Origin: an uncultured Alphaproteobacteria bacterium
Lineage (GTDB): Bacteria; Pseudomonadota; Alphaproteobacteria; Rhizobiales; Beijerinckiaceae
NCBI GenBank assembly: GCA_937988775.1
Contig: CALKHP010000040.1
Coordinates: 1 to 53,780 of the forward strand
Length of the DNA stretch: 53,780 bases
Direction of reading: 5' to 3'
Shown here piece after piece: positions 15,857 through 24,087 of this stretch (its first letter is position 1; each line of letters starts with the position of its first letter). The notes under the pieces were generated by a model that searched no databases, had not been told where the DNA came from, and was given only the letters and a program-made list of their open reading frames with translations. Made by a program: the position numbers and the translations under genes.

Positions 15857-17770
15857 ATGGCCTCGCCCGTGCAACTCGACCTGTTCATGCAGCGCCACGG
15901 CCTTGCCGGCTACGAGACGCTGATCGCGCGCGCCGACCGCGATCCCGACTGGTTCTGGCCGGCGGTGATGGCGTTTCACGACCTGAAATTCTTCAAGCCG
16001 TTCGACAAGGTGCTCGATGTCTCGAGGGGCATCGAGTGGCCGCAATGGTGCGTCGGCGGCACCACCAACCTTGCCTATAACTGCATGGAACGCGCGCTGG
16101 CACGCGGCAGCGCCGACAAGCCGGTGATCTTCTGGGAGGGCGAGGATGGCGAGGCGCGGGCGTGGTCCTATGGCCGCCTCGCCGGCGAAGCGGAGCACGC
16201 CGCGGCCGGGCTGAAGCGGCTCGGCATCGGCGAGGGCGACGTCGTCGGCATCTACATGCCGTTCCTGCCCGAGACCATCGCCGCGTTCCTGGCCATCACC
16301 CGGCTCGGCGCCATCGCGCTGCCGATGTTTTCCGGCTTCGGGCCGCAGGCCGTCATCGAGCGGTTGTCGGACGCCGAGGCCAAGGCGGTCGTCACCGTCG
16401 ACGTCACCTACCGGCGCGGCAAGCCGATCGCCATGGCGGCGATCATCGACGAGGCAAGCCCGTCGCTGCCGGCGTTGCAGCATGTCGTCGTCGTGGCGCG
16501 CCATCCCGACAGGCCGGAAGGCAAGCGGCTGTGGTGGCACGATCTCGTCGCCGCGCAAGAGCCGTGTCCGGCGGCTGAGGTCGCGGCCGACGCCCCGGCG
16601 ATGATCGTCTACACCTCCGGCACCACCGGCAAGCCGAAGGGCACCGTGCACAGCCATTGCGGCTTCATGACCAAGGCCGCGCTCGATTTCGGCATCATCC
16701 TCGACCTGACGCCGCAGGACCGGCTGCTATGGCTGAGCGACATGGGCTGGCTGACCGGTCCGATCCTCGCCGTCGCCGTGCCGCTCGTTGGCGCCAGCAT
16801 GGTGCTGGCCGAGGGCACGCCCGATTTTCCCGATCAGGGCCGGCTCTGGCGTCTCGCCCAGGATCACGAGGTCTCGTTCCTCGGCGTGGCGCCGACCATG
16901 GTGCGCAATTTCATCCAGCAGCCGCCCGAGGTCGTGGCAGGCTTCGACCTGGCGGCGCTGCGCGTCACGGCCTCGACCGGCGAGCCGTGGACGCCGGAAG
17001 CCTGGAACTGGTTCCTGGAGCATGTCTGCAAGGGTCGCGCGCCGATCCTCAACTATTCCGGCGGCACCGAGATCGGCGGCGGCATCCTCGCCGGCACCAT
17101 GCTGCATCGCGACCTGCCGCCCTGCGCCTTCGCCGGGCCGATCCCCGGCATGGGCGCGGCCGTGGTCGATGAGAGCGGCCGGCCGCTGCCGCGCGGCGAG
17201 GTCGGCGAACTGGCGCTGACCGTGCCCTCGATCGGCCTGTCGCGCGGCCTGTGGCACGCGCCGGAACGCTTCATCGAGACCTATTGGTCGAAAGTGCCGG
17301 GCCTGTGGATCCACGGCGATTTCGCCTCGATCGACAAGGCCGGCAACTGGTACGTGCATGGCCGCTCCGACGATACCATCAAGATCGCCGGCAAGCGCAC
17401 CGGCCCCTCGGAGATCGAGGCGGCGCTGCTCGGCACCGGCAAAGTGGCGGAGGCCGCCGTCATCGGCGTGCCCGATGCGCTGAAAGGTTCGGCGGTGGTG
17501 TGCGTGTGCGTGCCGGCGCGCGATGTCGCGGCCACGCCCGAACTGGCCGACAGCCTGAAGCAGGCGGTGGTGGCGGCGCTCGGAGCCTCGTTCCGGCCCA
17601 AGGCGATCGCCTTCGTCGGCGCGGTGCCCAAGACGCGCAGCATGAAGATCATGCGGCGCGTCGTGCGTTCGATCTGGCTCGGCGAGCCGGTCGGCGACCT
17701 GTCCGGCCTCGTCAACCCCGAGGCGGTCGACGATCTCGAGGCCGCCGTGGCGACAATGCGCAAAGGGTGA
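15857..17770 (+). CDS. Acetyl-CoA synthetase-like acyl-CoA ligase
   Basis: A 637-residue AMP-forming ligase of the Acs type. The N-terminal ACAS region includes WFWPAVMAFHDLKFFKPFDK; the phosphate loop YTSGTTGKPKG begins near residue 252; YSGGTEIGGG is motif A5; IHGDFASID holds the ribose-binding Asp; and PKTRSMKIMRR carries the C-terminal adenylation Lys near 596. It activates a carboxylic acid to acyl-AMP and then acyl-CoA. The substrate pocket cannot be read by eye; Acs-type members range from acetate to larger acids. Last gene of the SDR-SDR-Dabb-ligase operon, closed by a palindromic repeat. Confidence 0.88.
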   Translation: MASPVQLDLFMQRHGLAGYETLIARADRDPDWFWPAVMAFHDLKFFKPFDKVLDVSRGIEWPQWCVGGTTNLAYNCMERALARGSADKPVIFWEGEDGEARAWSYGRLAGEAEHAAAGLKRLGIGEGDVVGIYMPFLPETIAAFLAITRLGAIALPMFSGFGPQAVIERLSDAEAKAVVTVDVTYRRGKPIAMAAIIDEASPSLPALQHVVVVARHPDRPEGKRLWWHDLVAAQEPCPAAEVAADAPAMIVYTSGTTGKPKGTVHSHCGFMTKAALDFGIILDLTPQDRLLWLSDMGWLTGPILAVAVPLVGASMVLAEGTPDFPDQGRLWRLAQDHEVSFLGVAPTMVRNFIQQPPEVVAGFDLAALRVTASTGEPWTPEAWNWFLEHVCKGRAPILNYSGGTEIGGGILAGTMLHRDLPPCAFAGPIPGMGAAVVDESGRPLPRGEVGELALTVPSIGLSRGLWHAPERFIETYWSKVPGLWIHGDFASIDKAGNWYVHGRSDDTIKIAGKRTGPSEIEAALLGTGKVAEAAVIGVPDALKGSAVVCVCVPARDVAATPELADSLKQAVVAALGASFRPKAIAFVGAVPKTRSMKIMRRVVRSIWLGEPVGDLSGLVNPEAVDDLEAAVATMRKG

Positions 17771-17772
17771 GG

Positions 17773-17832
17773 AACCCTTCTCCCGCTTGCGGGAGAGGGT
17801 GTCTGCGCAGCAGACGGATGAGGGTTCTCTCT
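17773..17832. repeat. Palindromic intergenic repeat, CTTCTCCCGC type (copy 1)
   Basis: AACCCTTCTCCCGC-TT-GCGGGAGAGGGT followed by TCTGC-GCA-GCAGA and GGATGAGGGTT. The outer ends are inverted relative to each other and the inner arms form hairpins. It resembles the copies at 31031-31196 and 35545-35645 and may also end transcription of the ligase operon. Confidence 0.7.
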
Positions 17833-17872
17833 CGTCTGCCTTCAACCGTCAGCGGTGGACTTGATCCATCAG

Positions 17873-18056
17873 TGTCATTCCCGACGGCCGTCAGGCCGGT
17901 CGGGAATCCAGAAACGGCTTACGCCAGCGCTTCCGGATTCCCGCCTTCGCGGGAATGACAGGCGCAAACGTCTTGCCCCGGCCTTGAGCCGGGGCCCAGG
18001 CAAGCGGAACGTGCGCCGGAATGAATCTGGGTCCCGGATCAAGTCCGGGACAACGT
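17873..18056. repeat. Second type of palindromic repeats between convergent operons
   Basis: A run of hairpins: TGTCATTCCCG ... CGGGAATCC, then GATTCCCGCCTTCGCGGGAATGACA, GCCCCGGCCTTGAGCCGGGGC and CTGGGTCCCGGATCAAGTCCGGGACAAC. Such modules are typical multi-copy intergenic repeats in alphaproteobacteria. They separate the convergent ligase operon and CoA-transferase gene. Confidence 0.7.
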
Positions 18057-18067
18057 GGCGCGCTTCC

Positions 18068-19204
18068 TCAGCCGCTCCACCCCGTGCGCCGGAACGCATC
18101 GCCATGGCCGGGAAAGCCGCGCGAGGGCGCCGGGTTGCGCAAGCCCTCGTCGAGCGGCAAAGGCAGGGCGGGCATCGTCTCGCCGCCGCCGGCGACCGCA
18201 CGCCGGAACAGGCCGCGCTCCCGGAAGGCCGGGTCGGCGGCGGCCTCCTCGAGCGTGGCGACGATGCAGACGCAGACATCGGCATCGGCGAAAGCCGCCT
18301 GCCAGGCGGCGGCGCTTTTAGCCGCGACCAGTTCCGCCACGCGCGCCCGCGTCGCATGCGGATCGGGGCCGTCATCGCGCTCTGCCGCAGGCAAGCCGAT
18401 CCTGTCGCAGAACACCTGCCAGAAGCGCTCCTCGATCGGCGCCGCCGCGAGATAGCGGCCATCGGCGGTTGCGTAGATCTGGTAGCGCGGCGAGCCGCCG
18501 GTGACGAGTTCGTCGCCGGGCCTCGGCCACTGGCCGGCATGGCCGCCCGCCTGGCCCCAATAGGCGAGCGTGAACAGGTTGTCGGTCATGGCGATGTCGA
18601 GTTGGCAGCCGCGCCCGCTCACGTGGCGCTGTTGCAGCGCGAGCAGGATGTTCATCACCGCCGGATAGGCGCCGCCGGCGATATCGGCGGCGAGCACCGG
18701 CGGCAGCACCGGCGCGCCGTCAGTGCCGCGCGACAGGCCGAGCACGCCGGTCTCGGCCATGTAATTCAGGTCATGCGCCGCCTTTTGCGCGCGCGCGCCG
18801 GTCTGGCCGTAGCCGGTGATCGAGCAATAGATCAGCCGGGGGTTTTCCTTCGCCAGTTCCGCATAGCCGAGCCCGAGCCGCGCCATCACGCCGGGGCGGA
18901 ACTGCTCGATCAGGATATCGGCGCCAAGCGCGAGGCTGCGCACATGCGCGCGGTCGGCCTCGTTCTTGAGGTCGGCGGTCAGGCCACGCTTGCCACGGTT
19001 GAGCAGGGCGAAATTGCCGCTCGTGCCGCCGAAAGCCGGCGCGTAGCCGCGCATTTCATCGCCGATGCCGGGACGCTCGACCTTGATGACCTCCGCGCCG
19101 GCATCGGCCAGCAACAGGCTGGCGAGCGGCCCCGGCAGCAGGTTCGAGAAATCGAGCACGCGCAGGCCGGCGAGGGGCAGGGGCGCCGGCGTCTCAGGCG
19201 GCAT
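18068..19204 (-). CDS. Class III CoA-transferase (CaiB/BaiF family)
   Basis: A 378-residue protein with the family N-terminus LAGLRVLDFSNLLPGPLASL, VIKVERPGIGDEMRG, LNRGKRGLTADLK, and the catalytic Asp145 in AAHDLNYMAETG. The family moves CoA between acids through an aspartyl-CoA thioester or acts as racemase. Its start overlaps the end of the acyl-CoA dehydrogenase gene by 11 bp, so it is the last gene of the operon controlled from operator B. It could recycle CoA from a product onto the incoming substrate. Confidence 0.88.
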   Translation of the reverse strand: MPPETPAPLPLAGLRVLDFSNLLPGPLASLLLADAGAEVIKVERPGIGDEMRGYAPAFGGTSGNFALLNRGKRGLTADLKNEADRAHVRSLALGADILIEQFRPGVMARLGLGYAELAKENPRLIYCSITGYGQTGARAQKAAHDLNYMAETGVLGLSRGTDGAPVLPPVLAADIAGGAYPAVMNILLALQQRHVSGRGCQLDIAMTDNLFTLAYWGQAGGHAGQWPRPGDELVTGGSPRYQIYATADGRYLAAAPIEERFWQVFCDRIGLPAAERDDGPDPHATRARVAELVAAKSAAAWQAAFADADVCVCIVATLEEAAADPAFRERGLFRRAVAGGGETMPALPLPLDEGLRNPAPSRGFPGHGDAFRRTGWSG

Positions 19205-20339
19205 CGCGCTTCTGCATTTCGCGCAGGATGACGAGGTGCTGGATGTCGTTGGTGCCCTCGTAGATGCGGCACACGCGCGCGTCGCGATAGTAGCGCTCGA
19301 CCGGATAGTCGTTGAGATAGCCGTAGCCGCCGAGCGTCTGGATCGCCTCGGAACAGACCCATTCGGCGGCCTCTGATGCGACGAGCTTGGCCATGCACGC
19401 TTCCATCAGGCAGGGCTGGCCGGCATCGGCGAGCGCTGCTGCGTGATGCACCATCTGGCGCGCGCTTTCAATGCGCGTCGCCATGGCGGCGAGGCGAAAG
19501 CCGACGATCTGGTGCTCGATGATCGGCTTGCCGAACACCACGCGCTCGCGCGCATAGGCAAGCGCCGTCTCGTAGGCGGCGCGCCCGATGCCGATCGCCT
19601 GCGAGGCGATGCCGATGCGCCCGCCCTGCAGGTTGGAGAGCGCGATGCGATAGCCTTCGCCTTCCGCGCCGAGCCGGTTGGCGGCCGGCACGCGCACATC
19701 GTTCAGGGCGATCTGGCACGTGTCGGAGGCGTGTTGGCCGAGCTTGCTCTCGACGCGCACCACGGCGTAGCCGGGCGTCGCGGTCGGCACGATGAAGGCG
19801 GAAATACCCTTGGTGCCGCCTTGCGGGCCGGTGCGGGCGAAGACCAGCGCCACTTCGGCATTCTTGCCCGAGGTGATGAAATGCTTCTCGCCGTTCAGGA
19901 TGTAATCGTCACCGTCGCGCGTGGCGCGGGTCGCGAGCGCGCCGGCATCCGAACCGCCATGGGCCTCGGTCAAGAGGAAGGCCGACAGCATGCGCCCCTC
20001 GGCCATCGGGCGCAGGAAGCGCTCCTTCTGGTCGTCATTGCCGAAAGTGGCGATCGGCATGCAGCCGACCGAGTTGTGCCCGCTCATCACGGTCGCGGTG
20101 GCGCCGTCGCCGGCCGCGATCTCCTCGAGCGCCAGCGAGGTCGAGACGTAATCGGCGCCGGCCCCGCCCCATTCGGCCGGCACGTTCATGCCCATCAGGC
20201 CGAGCTTGCCCATTTCCCGGATTTCCTCGGCCGGGAAATGCGCCTCGCGATCCCAGCGCGCGGCGTTCGGCGCCAGCCGCTCGCGCGCGAACTGGCGCGC
20301 CATGTCGCGGATCATCGTCTGCTGCTCGTTGAGGATCAT
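19194..20339 (-). CDS. Acyl-CoA dehydrogenase (first of three)
   Basis: A 381-residue flavoprotein of the medium/short-chain acyl-CoA dehydrogenase fold: FLLTEAHGGSDAG and KHFITSGKNAEVAL in the FAD-binding middle domain, GGRIGIASQAIGIG, QTLGGYGYLNDYPVERYYRD, and RIYEGTNDIQ with catalytic Glu361. It performs alpha,beta-dehydrogenation of an acyl-CoA and passes electrons to ETF. The ATG at 20339 starts at the natural N-terminus (MILNEQQTMIRDMARQFARE). It lies between a crotonase and the CoA-transferase. Confidence 0.92.
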   Translation of the reverse strand: MILNEQQTMIRDMARQFARERLAPNAARWDREAHFPAEEIREMGKLGLMGMNVPAEWGGAGADYVSTSLALEEIAAGDGATATVMSGHNSVGCMPIATFGNDDQKERFLRPMAEGRMLSAFLLTEAHGGSDAGALATRATRDGDDYILNGEKHFITSGKNAEVALVFARTGPQGGTKGISAFIVPTATPGYAVVRVESKLGQHASDTCQIALNDVRVPAANRLGAEGEGYRIALSNLQGGRIGIASQAIGIGRAAYETALAYARERVVFGKPIIEHQIVGFRLAAMATRIESARQMVHHAAALADAGQPCLMEACMAKLVASEAAEWVCSEAIQTLGGYGYLNDYPVERYYRDARVCRIYEGTNDIQHLVILREMQKRDAA

Positions 20340-20379
20340 GACGTTTCCACCCTGTGATGGCCGGCGCTTTCGGCGGCGC

Positions 20380-21210
20380 TCAGTTGCCTTCGAAGACCGG
20401 CCTCTGCTTGGCGACGAAAGCGCGGTAGGCGCGGCCGTAATCCTTGGTCTGCATGCAGATCGCCTGGGCCTGCGCTTCGGCCTCGATGGCGGAATCGATA
20501 TCCATCGCCCATTCCTGGTGCAGGCAGGTCTTGGTGACGCCATGGGCGAAAGTCGGCCCGTCGGCGATCTCGGCGGCGAGCTTCTGCGCCTCGCCAAGCA
20601 GGTCTTCGGGCGCGACGAGCCGGTTGAAGAAGCCCCATCTGTCGGCCTCATCCGCCGACATCGAGCGCCCGGTATAGAGCAGTTCCGAGGCGCGGCCGTG
20701 GCCGATCAGGCGCGGCAGGATCGAGCACGCGCCCATATCGGCGCCGGCAAGCCCGACGCGCACGAACAGGAAGGCGGTCTTGGCGCGCGGCGTGCCGAGC
20801 CTGAGATCGGACGCCATGGCGATGATGGCGCCGGCGCCGGCGCAGATGCCGTCCACCGCCGCGATGATCGGCTGCGGGCAGTGCCGCATCGCCTTGACCA
20901 GCTCGCCGGTCATGCGCGTGAAGGCGAGCAGGCCCGGCATGTCGTCGGCCTCCTGCTTCTTGACCAGCGGCCCGATGATCTCATGCACGTCGCCGCCCGA
21001 GCAGAAATTGCCGCCGGCGCCGGTCACGACCACCGTCTTGACGTCGCTTGCCTGGGCGAGCCGGCGGAATAGCGTCCCCAACTCGGCATAGCTGTCGAAG
21101 GTCAGCGGGTTCTTGCGCTCGGGACGGTTCAGCGTGATCGTCGCGACCTTGCCCGAAACCTCCCATTTGAAATGCGTGGCCTTGTACTCGGCCGCCTTGA
21201 ACGTCTGCAC
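20380..21210 (-). CDS. Enoyl-CoA hydratase/isomerase (crotonase family)
   Basis: A 276-residue crotonase. The oxyanion hole regions are NFCSGGDVHEI and DGICAGAGAIIAMASDLR; the catalytic region FVRVGLAGADMGACSILPRL carries Gly-rich ADMGA rather than the Glu pair of classical hydratases. FCSGGDV and the loss of at least one Glu resemble crotonases that act as isomerases or lyases. Part of the operator B operon between an SDR and an acyl-CoA dehydrogenase. Confidence 0.88.
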   Translation of the reverse strand: MQTFKAAEYKATHFKWEVSGKVATITLNRPERKNPLTFDSYAELGTLFRRLAQASDVKTVVVTGAGGNFCSGGDVHEIIGPLVKKQEADDMPGLLAFTRMTGELVKAMRHCPQPIIAAVDGICAGAGAIIAMASDLRLGTPRAKTAFLFVRVGLAGADMGACSILPRLIGHGRASELLYTGRSMSADEADRWGFFNRLVAPEDLLGEAQKLAAEIADGPTFAHGVTKTCLHQEWAMDIDSAIEAEAQAQAICMQTKDYGRAYRAFVAKQRPVFEGN

Positions 21211-21234
21211 GGCGTGTCCTTTCGTGTGGGAGGC

Positions 21235-21975
21235 TCAGATCATCGTCAGGCCGCCCGAGACGCTCAGCGTCTGGCCGGTGATGTAGTCGGAACGGTCGGA
21301 GGCGAAAAACAGGATGGCGTCGGCGATATCCGAGGGCTGGCCGAAGCGGCGCATCGGAATGGCGCGCTTGAACGCCTCGCGATGCTTCTCGGGCACCGCC
21401 ATCAGCATCGGCGTCTCGGTCGGGCCGGGGCAGACGCAGTTCACATTGATCGAATAGCGCGCCATCTCGCGCGCCAGCCCCTTGCTGAAGCTGATCAACC
21501 CGCCCTTGGCGCCAGAATACACCGTCTCGCCGGAACTGCCGACGCGCCCGGCATCGCTCGCCACGTTGACGATCTTGCCGGAGCCGCGCGCGATCATCGG
21601 ATCGAGCAGGGCGCGCGTCAGCTTGATCGGCCCGAGCAGGTTGATGTCGACGACGCGCTGCCAGAAATCCTGGTCGTTGTCGACGAAGGGCTGCGCCTTG
21701 CCGAAGCCGGCGGCGTTGACCAGAACATGCACCGGGCCGCGCGCCAGCGCCGCCTTGCAGAACGTGGCGATCGCCGCGTCCGAGCCGACATCGATCGGCA
21801 GGAAGGTCGCCTTCAGCCCCTGTTTGCGCAGCGCACCGGCATGGGCTTCGCCCTTGTCGGCCGAGAGGTCGGCGAGAATGATGTCGCCGCCGGCCTTCGC
21901 CATCGCCTCGGCCGTCGCGGCGCCGATCCCCGATGCCGCGCCGGTGACGACGACCGTCTTTCCATCAAGCCTCAT
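21235..21975 (-). CDS. SDR resembling 2-hydroxycyclohexanecarboxyl-CoA dehydrogenase (BadH-like)
   Basis: A 246-residue SDR with TGAASGIG, NAAG and the active site Ser plus YSGAK. The stretch VASDAGRVGSSGETVYSGAK, followed by LARE.AR, VNCVCPGPTETP and TGQTLSVSGGLTMI, follows what I recall of BadH from Rhodopseudomonas closely. BadH oxidises 2-hydroxycyclohexanecarboxyl-CoA to the ketone in the alicyclic arm of benzoate breakdown. The match is from memory, not an alignment, so the substrate is tentative. Its start lies 12 bp after the preceding crotonase stop. Confidence 0.8.
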   Translation of the reverse strand: MRLDGKTVVVTGAASGIGAATAEAMAKAGGDIILADLSADKGEAHAGALRKQGLKATFLPIDVGSDAAIATFCKAALARGPVHVLVNAAGFGKAQPFVDNDQDFWQRVVDINLLGPIKLTRALLDPMIARGSGKIVNVASDAGRVGSSGETVYSGAKGGLISFSKGLAREMARYSINVNCVCPGPTETPMLMAVPEKHREAFKRAIPMRRFGQPSDIADAILFFASDRSDYITGQTLSVSGGLTMI

Positions 21976-21986
21976 GGATGTCTTCC

Positions 21987-22739
21987 TTACCGATCGAGAA
22001 AAGCCGCCACCCGCCTGCGGGTGTCGGGCGTATGGAACAGTTTGTGCGTTTCGAGCAGTTCGACCAGCAGGCCGGTCTCGAGCCTGGTGTCGGCGGCGCT
22101 GAAGCAATGCTTGATCGCCGCGAGCGCGCCTGGCGACATGCTCGTCAACCGGCCGACGATCTCGGTGGTCAGGGCGCCGAGTTCGGCTGCCGGCGCGTTC
22201 CATTGCACCAGCCCGAGCGCCTGCGCCTGCTGGCCGTCGAGCACTTCCGCCGTCAGGATCAGCCGCCTGGCGATGCCGGGGCCGGCAAGGCGCGACAGGC
22301 GCTGCGTGCCGCCGGCGCCGGGCAGCAGGCCGAGGCGCGCCTCGGGCAGGCCGACGGTGGCCGCGTCCGATGCGATGCGCAGGTCGCAGGCGAGCGCCAG
22401 TTCGAAACCGCCGCCGAACGCCGCGCCGGAAATCTCCGCCACGCTCACCTGCGGCAGCGCCTCGATGCGATCGTAGAGCCGCTGCATGCGGCGCACCGTC
22501 TCGACCAGCGCATCGGAGCCGTCATCGGAAGCGAAACACTCGCGCATCGCCTTGAGATCGGCGCCGGCCGAGAACACGCGCTCGGCCGAGCGGATCAGCA
22601 CGACCGCGATCTCGGGGTGCTGGCCGAGCGAATCGAGGATCGCCGAGAAGCCGTCGATCCAGTCGCGGTTGATGGCGTTGACCGGCGGACGCGCCAGCGT
22701 CACTTCCAGAACCCGGTCCTTGATACTGGTTTGGAACAT
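21987..22739 (-). CDS. Enoyl-CoA hydratase/isomerase, first gene after operator B
   Basis: A 250-residue crotonase with RVFSAGADLKAM (first oxyanion loop), AEISGAAFGGGFELALACDL (second) and LPEARLGLLPGAGGTQRLSRL, in which the Glu of PEARLG is the usual catalytic residue. The start at 22739 (MFQTSIKDRVLEV) is preferred over the ATG at 22766, which lies inside the operator. It hydrates trans-2-enoyl-CoA in a beta-oxidation-type spiral. First gene of the five-gene unit that ends with the CoA-transferase. Confidence 0.9.
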   Translation of the reverse strand: MFQTSIKDRVLEVTLARPPVNAINRDWIDGFSAILDSLGQHPEIAVVLIRSAERVFSAGADLKAMRECFASDDGSDALVETVRRMQRLYDRIEALPQVSVAEISGAAFGGGFELALACDLRIASDAATVGLPEARLGLLPGAGGTQRLSRLAGPGIARRLILTAEVLDGQQAQALGLVQWNAPAAELGALTTEIVGRLTSMSPGALAAIKHCFSAADTRLETGLLVELLETHKLFHTPDTRRRVAAFLDR

Positions 22740-22751
22740 TTGCCCTCGAAA

Positions 22752-22769
22752 TGAATGAGCATTCATTCA
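22752..22769 (-). promoter_or_regulatory. FadR-type operator B with promoter
   Basis: TGAATGAGCATTCATTCA is an almost perfect 18-bp palindrome. On the minus strand it overlaps TTGACC (22784-22779), 17-bp spacer, TGCTCA (22761-22756). It stands 13 bp before the chosen start of the crotonase gene and 51 bp after the end of the TetR gene. Confidence 0.8.
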
Positions 22770-22820
22770 ATATGGATAGGTCAAGCACCCGCGCCCGTCA
22801 AGCGCCGACGCCTTGGCGCG

Positions 22821-23570
22821 TCAGCTCGCGGCTGCGGTTTGCTTGCGCGGCTTCGGCCGCTTGGCGGCCTTCGCCTTGTTGCCGACGCGGCTGAGGAACT
22901 GCCCGTAATGGACGAGGCCGGCCGGCGTCGCCATGGCGTGCACGAAGAAATCGAAACCCTGCTCGATATAGCTGTCGATCGTGGTCAGCTTGCTCAGGCG
23001 CCAGTGTTTCAGCGCCCAGGTATGGGCGTAGAGCACGAGTTGGTAGGTCACCAGATCGACATTGACCTTGCGGAACAAGCCGGCGGCAATGCAGCTGCGC
23101 AGCCGCTCGGCGAGGAACTCGTTGGTCTCGACCTCGAGTTGCATGATGATCTCGCGCTGCGCGCGCGGCAGCGACTTGGTCGAGCGATAGGCGAGCACGC
23201 CCGCGTTGCGCCGCCGGTCGATGACGTGGCAATAGGTCGAGAGCGAGCACCACAGCGCCTCGAGCGGATCGGCGTCCGCGTGCACGGCGCGCGGGATTTC
23301 GCGCTGGTAGGACTCGAGCACGCTCATCAGCGAGAGCAGGAGGACATCCTCCTTGGTCTGGGCGTATTGATAGACCAGCCCGACGCTGACGCCCGCCTTG
23401 CGCGCGATGTCCTGGATGGTCGTCTTGTAGTAGCCCTGGTCGGAAAACAGCTCGACCGCCGCGGCGACGATCTGCTCGCGCCGGCGCAGCACCAGTTTCT
23501 CGTTGGTGACCTGGCTTTTGACCACGGTCTGGTCGAAGGCCTTGCTGAGCGGTGCGGGGGATTTGGTCAT
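22821..23570 (-). CDS. TetR-family regulator, probable repressor of the surrounding regulon
   Basis: A 249-residue protein. The N-terminal helix-turn-helix reads RREQIVAAAVELFSDQGYYK and TTIQDIARKAGVSVGLVYQY; the C-terminal ligand domain (about 90-220) is followed by a basic, Lys/Arg-rich tail (KAAKRPKPRKQ). The ATG overlaps the stop of the thioesterase gene (ATGA). The four 18-bp palindromes in this window resemble the site of Bacillus FadR, a TetR protein that releases DNA on binding acyl-CoA. It is the obvious local candidate to bind them, which is inference. It would sense a pathway acyl-CoA. Confidence 0.88.
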   Translation of the reverse strand: MTKSPAPLSKAFDQTVVKSQVTNEKLVLRRREQIVAAAVELFSDQGYYKTTIQDIARKAGVSVGLVYQYAQTKEDVLLLSLMSVLESYQREIPRAVHADADPLEALWCSLSTYCHVIDRRRNAGVLAYRSTKSLPRAQREIIMQLEVETNEFLAERLRSCIAAGLFRKVNVDLVTYQLVLYAHTWALKHWRLSKLTTIDSYIEQGFDFFVHAMATPAGLVHYGQFLSRVGNKAKAAKRPKPRKQTAAAS

Positions 23571-24064
23571 AGCGCTTTTGCCTGATGTGAGCCGGCCACA
23601 GCCTCGCCGGCGGCCGGCCGCTGGCCCGCCAGGCGCGGATCGAGGCGCTTCCACAGCCCGCTCGCGGTCAGGATCAGGCGCTCGCCGCAATAGAGCGTGC
23701 CCTGCACGAACACGACCGAGCGCGTGACGCGCGTCACCTGCGCCGAGCCTTCCACCAGATCGCCCGGTGCGGTGCTGGCGACGAAATTGCAGTTCAGGTT
23801 GACGGTTGCCGCATAGGCGCCCTCCAGCGCGTGCTGCACCGTCAGCCCGAGGATCTGGTCGGCGAGCGTCATCAGCATGCCGCCATGGGTGACGCCGCGC
23901 ACGTTGTTGTGGCGCTCCCGCACGCGAAACGCGAAGCTGCTGCCGTCCTGGTGCTGGTAGAGCGGGCCGAGGCCGGGGCCGAACGTGCCGTCGAGCGTCC
24001 TGCAAAGCGCATAGCCATCCGGGATCTCGTCGTCCGGGATGGCGGTGTGCGGCTGCTGATCCAT
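23567..24064 (-). CDS. PaaI-type hotdog thioesterase
   Basis: A 165-residue hotdog-fold protein with the PaaI motif NNVRGVTHGGMLMTLADQ (HGG ... D) near residues 54-70 and LNCNFVASTAPGDLVEGSAQ. Such enzymes hydrolyse stalled acyl- or aryl-CoA thioesters and release CoA. It shares 4 bp (ATGA) with the TetR gene downstream, so the two are translationally coupled. Confidence 0.87.
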   Translation of the reverse strand: MDQQPHTAIPDDEIPDGYALCRTLDGTFGPGLGPLYQHQDGSSFAFRVRERHNNVRGVTHGGMLMTLADQILGLTVQHALEGAYAATVNLNCNFVASTAPGDLVEGSAQVTRVTRSVVFVQGTLYCGERLILTASGLWKRLDPRLAGQRPAAGEAVAGSHQAKAL

Positions 24065-24087
24065 CGTGGCTTGTCCTTCGCTTGCCG

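Noticed and set aside
16727..17845. 372-codon minus-strand frame
   Set aside because: A GC-driven shadow of the acyl-CoA ligase gene, rich in Arg/His/Gly and without motifs.
17773..18056. Possible CRISPR array from repeated hairpins
   Set aside because: The units are palindromic with unequal spacing and different sequences, with no constant repeat-spacer pattern and no cas genes nearby.
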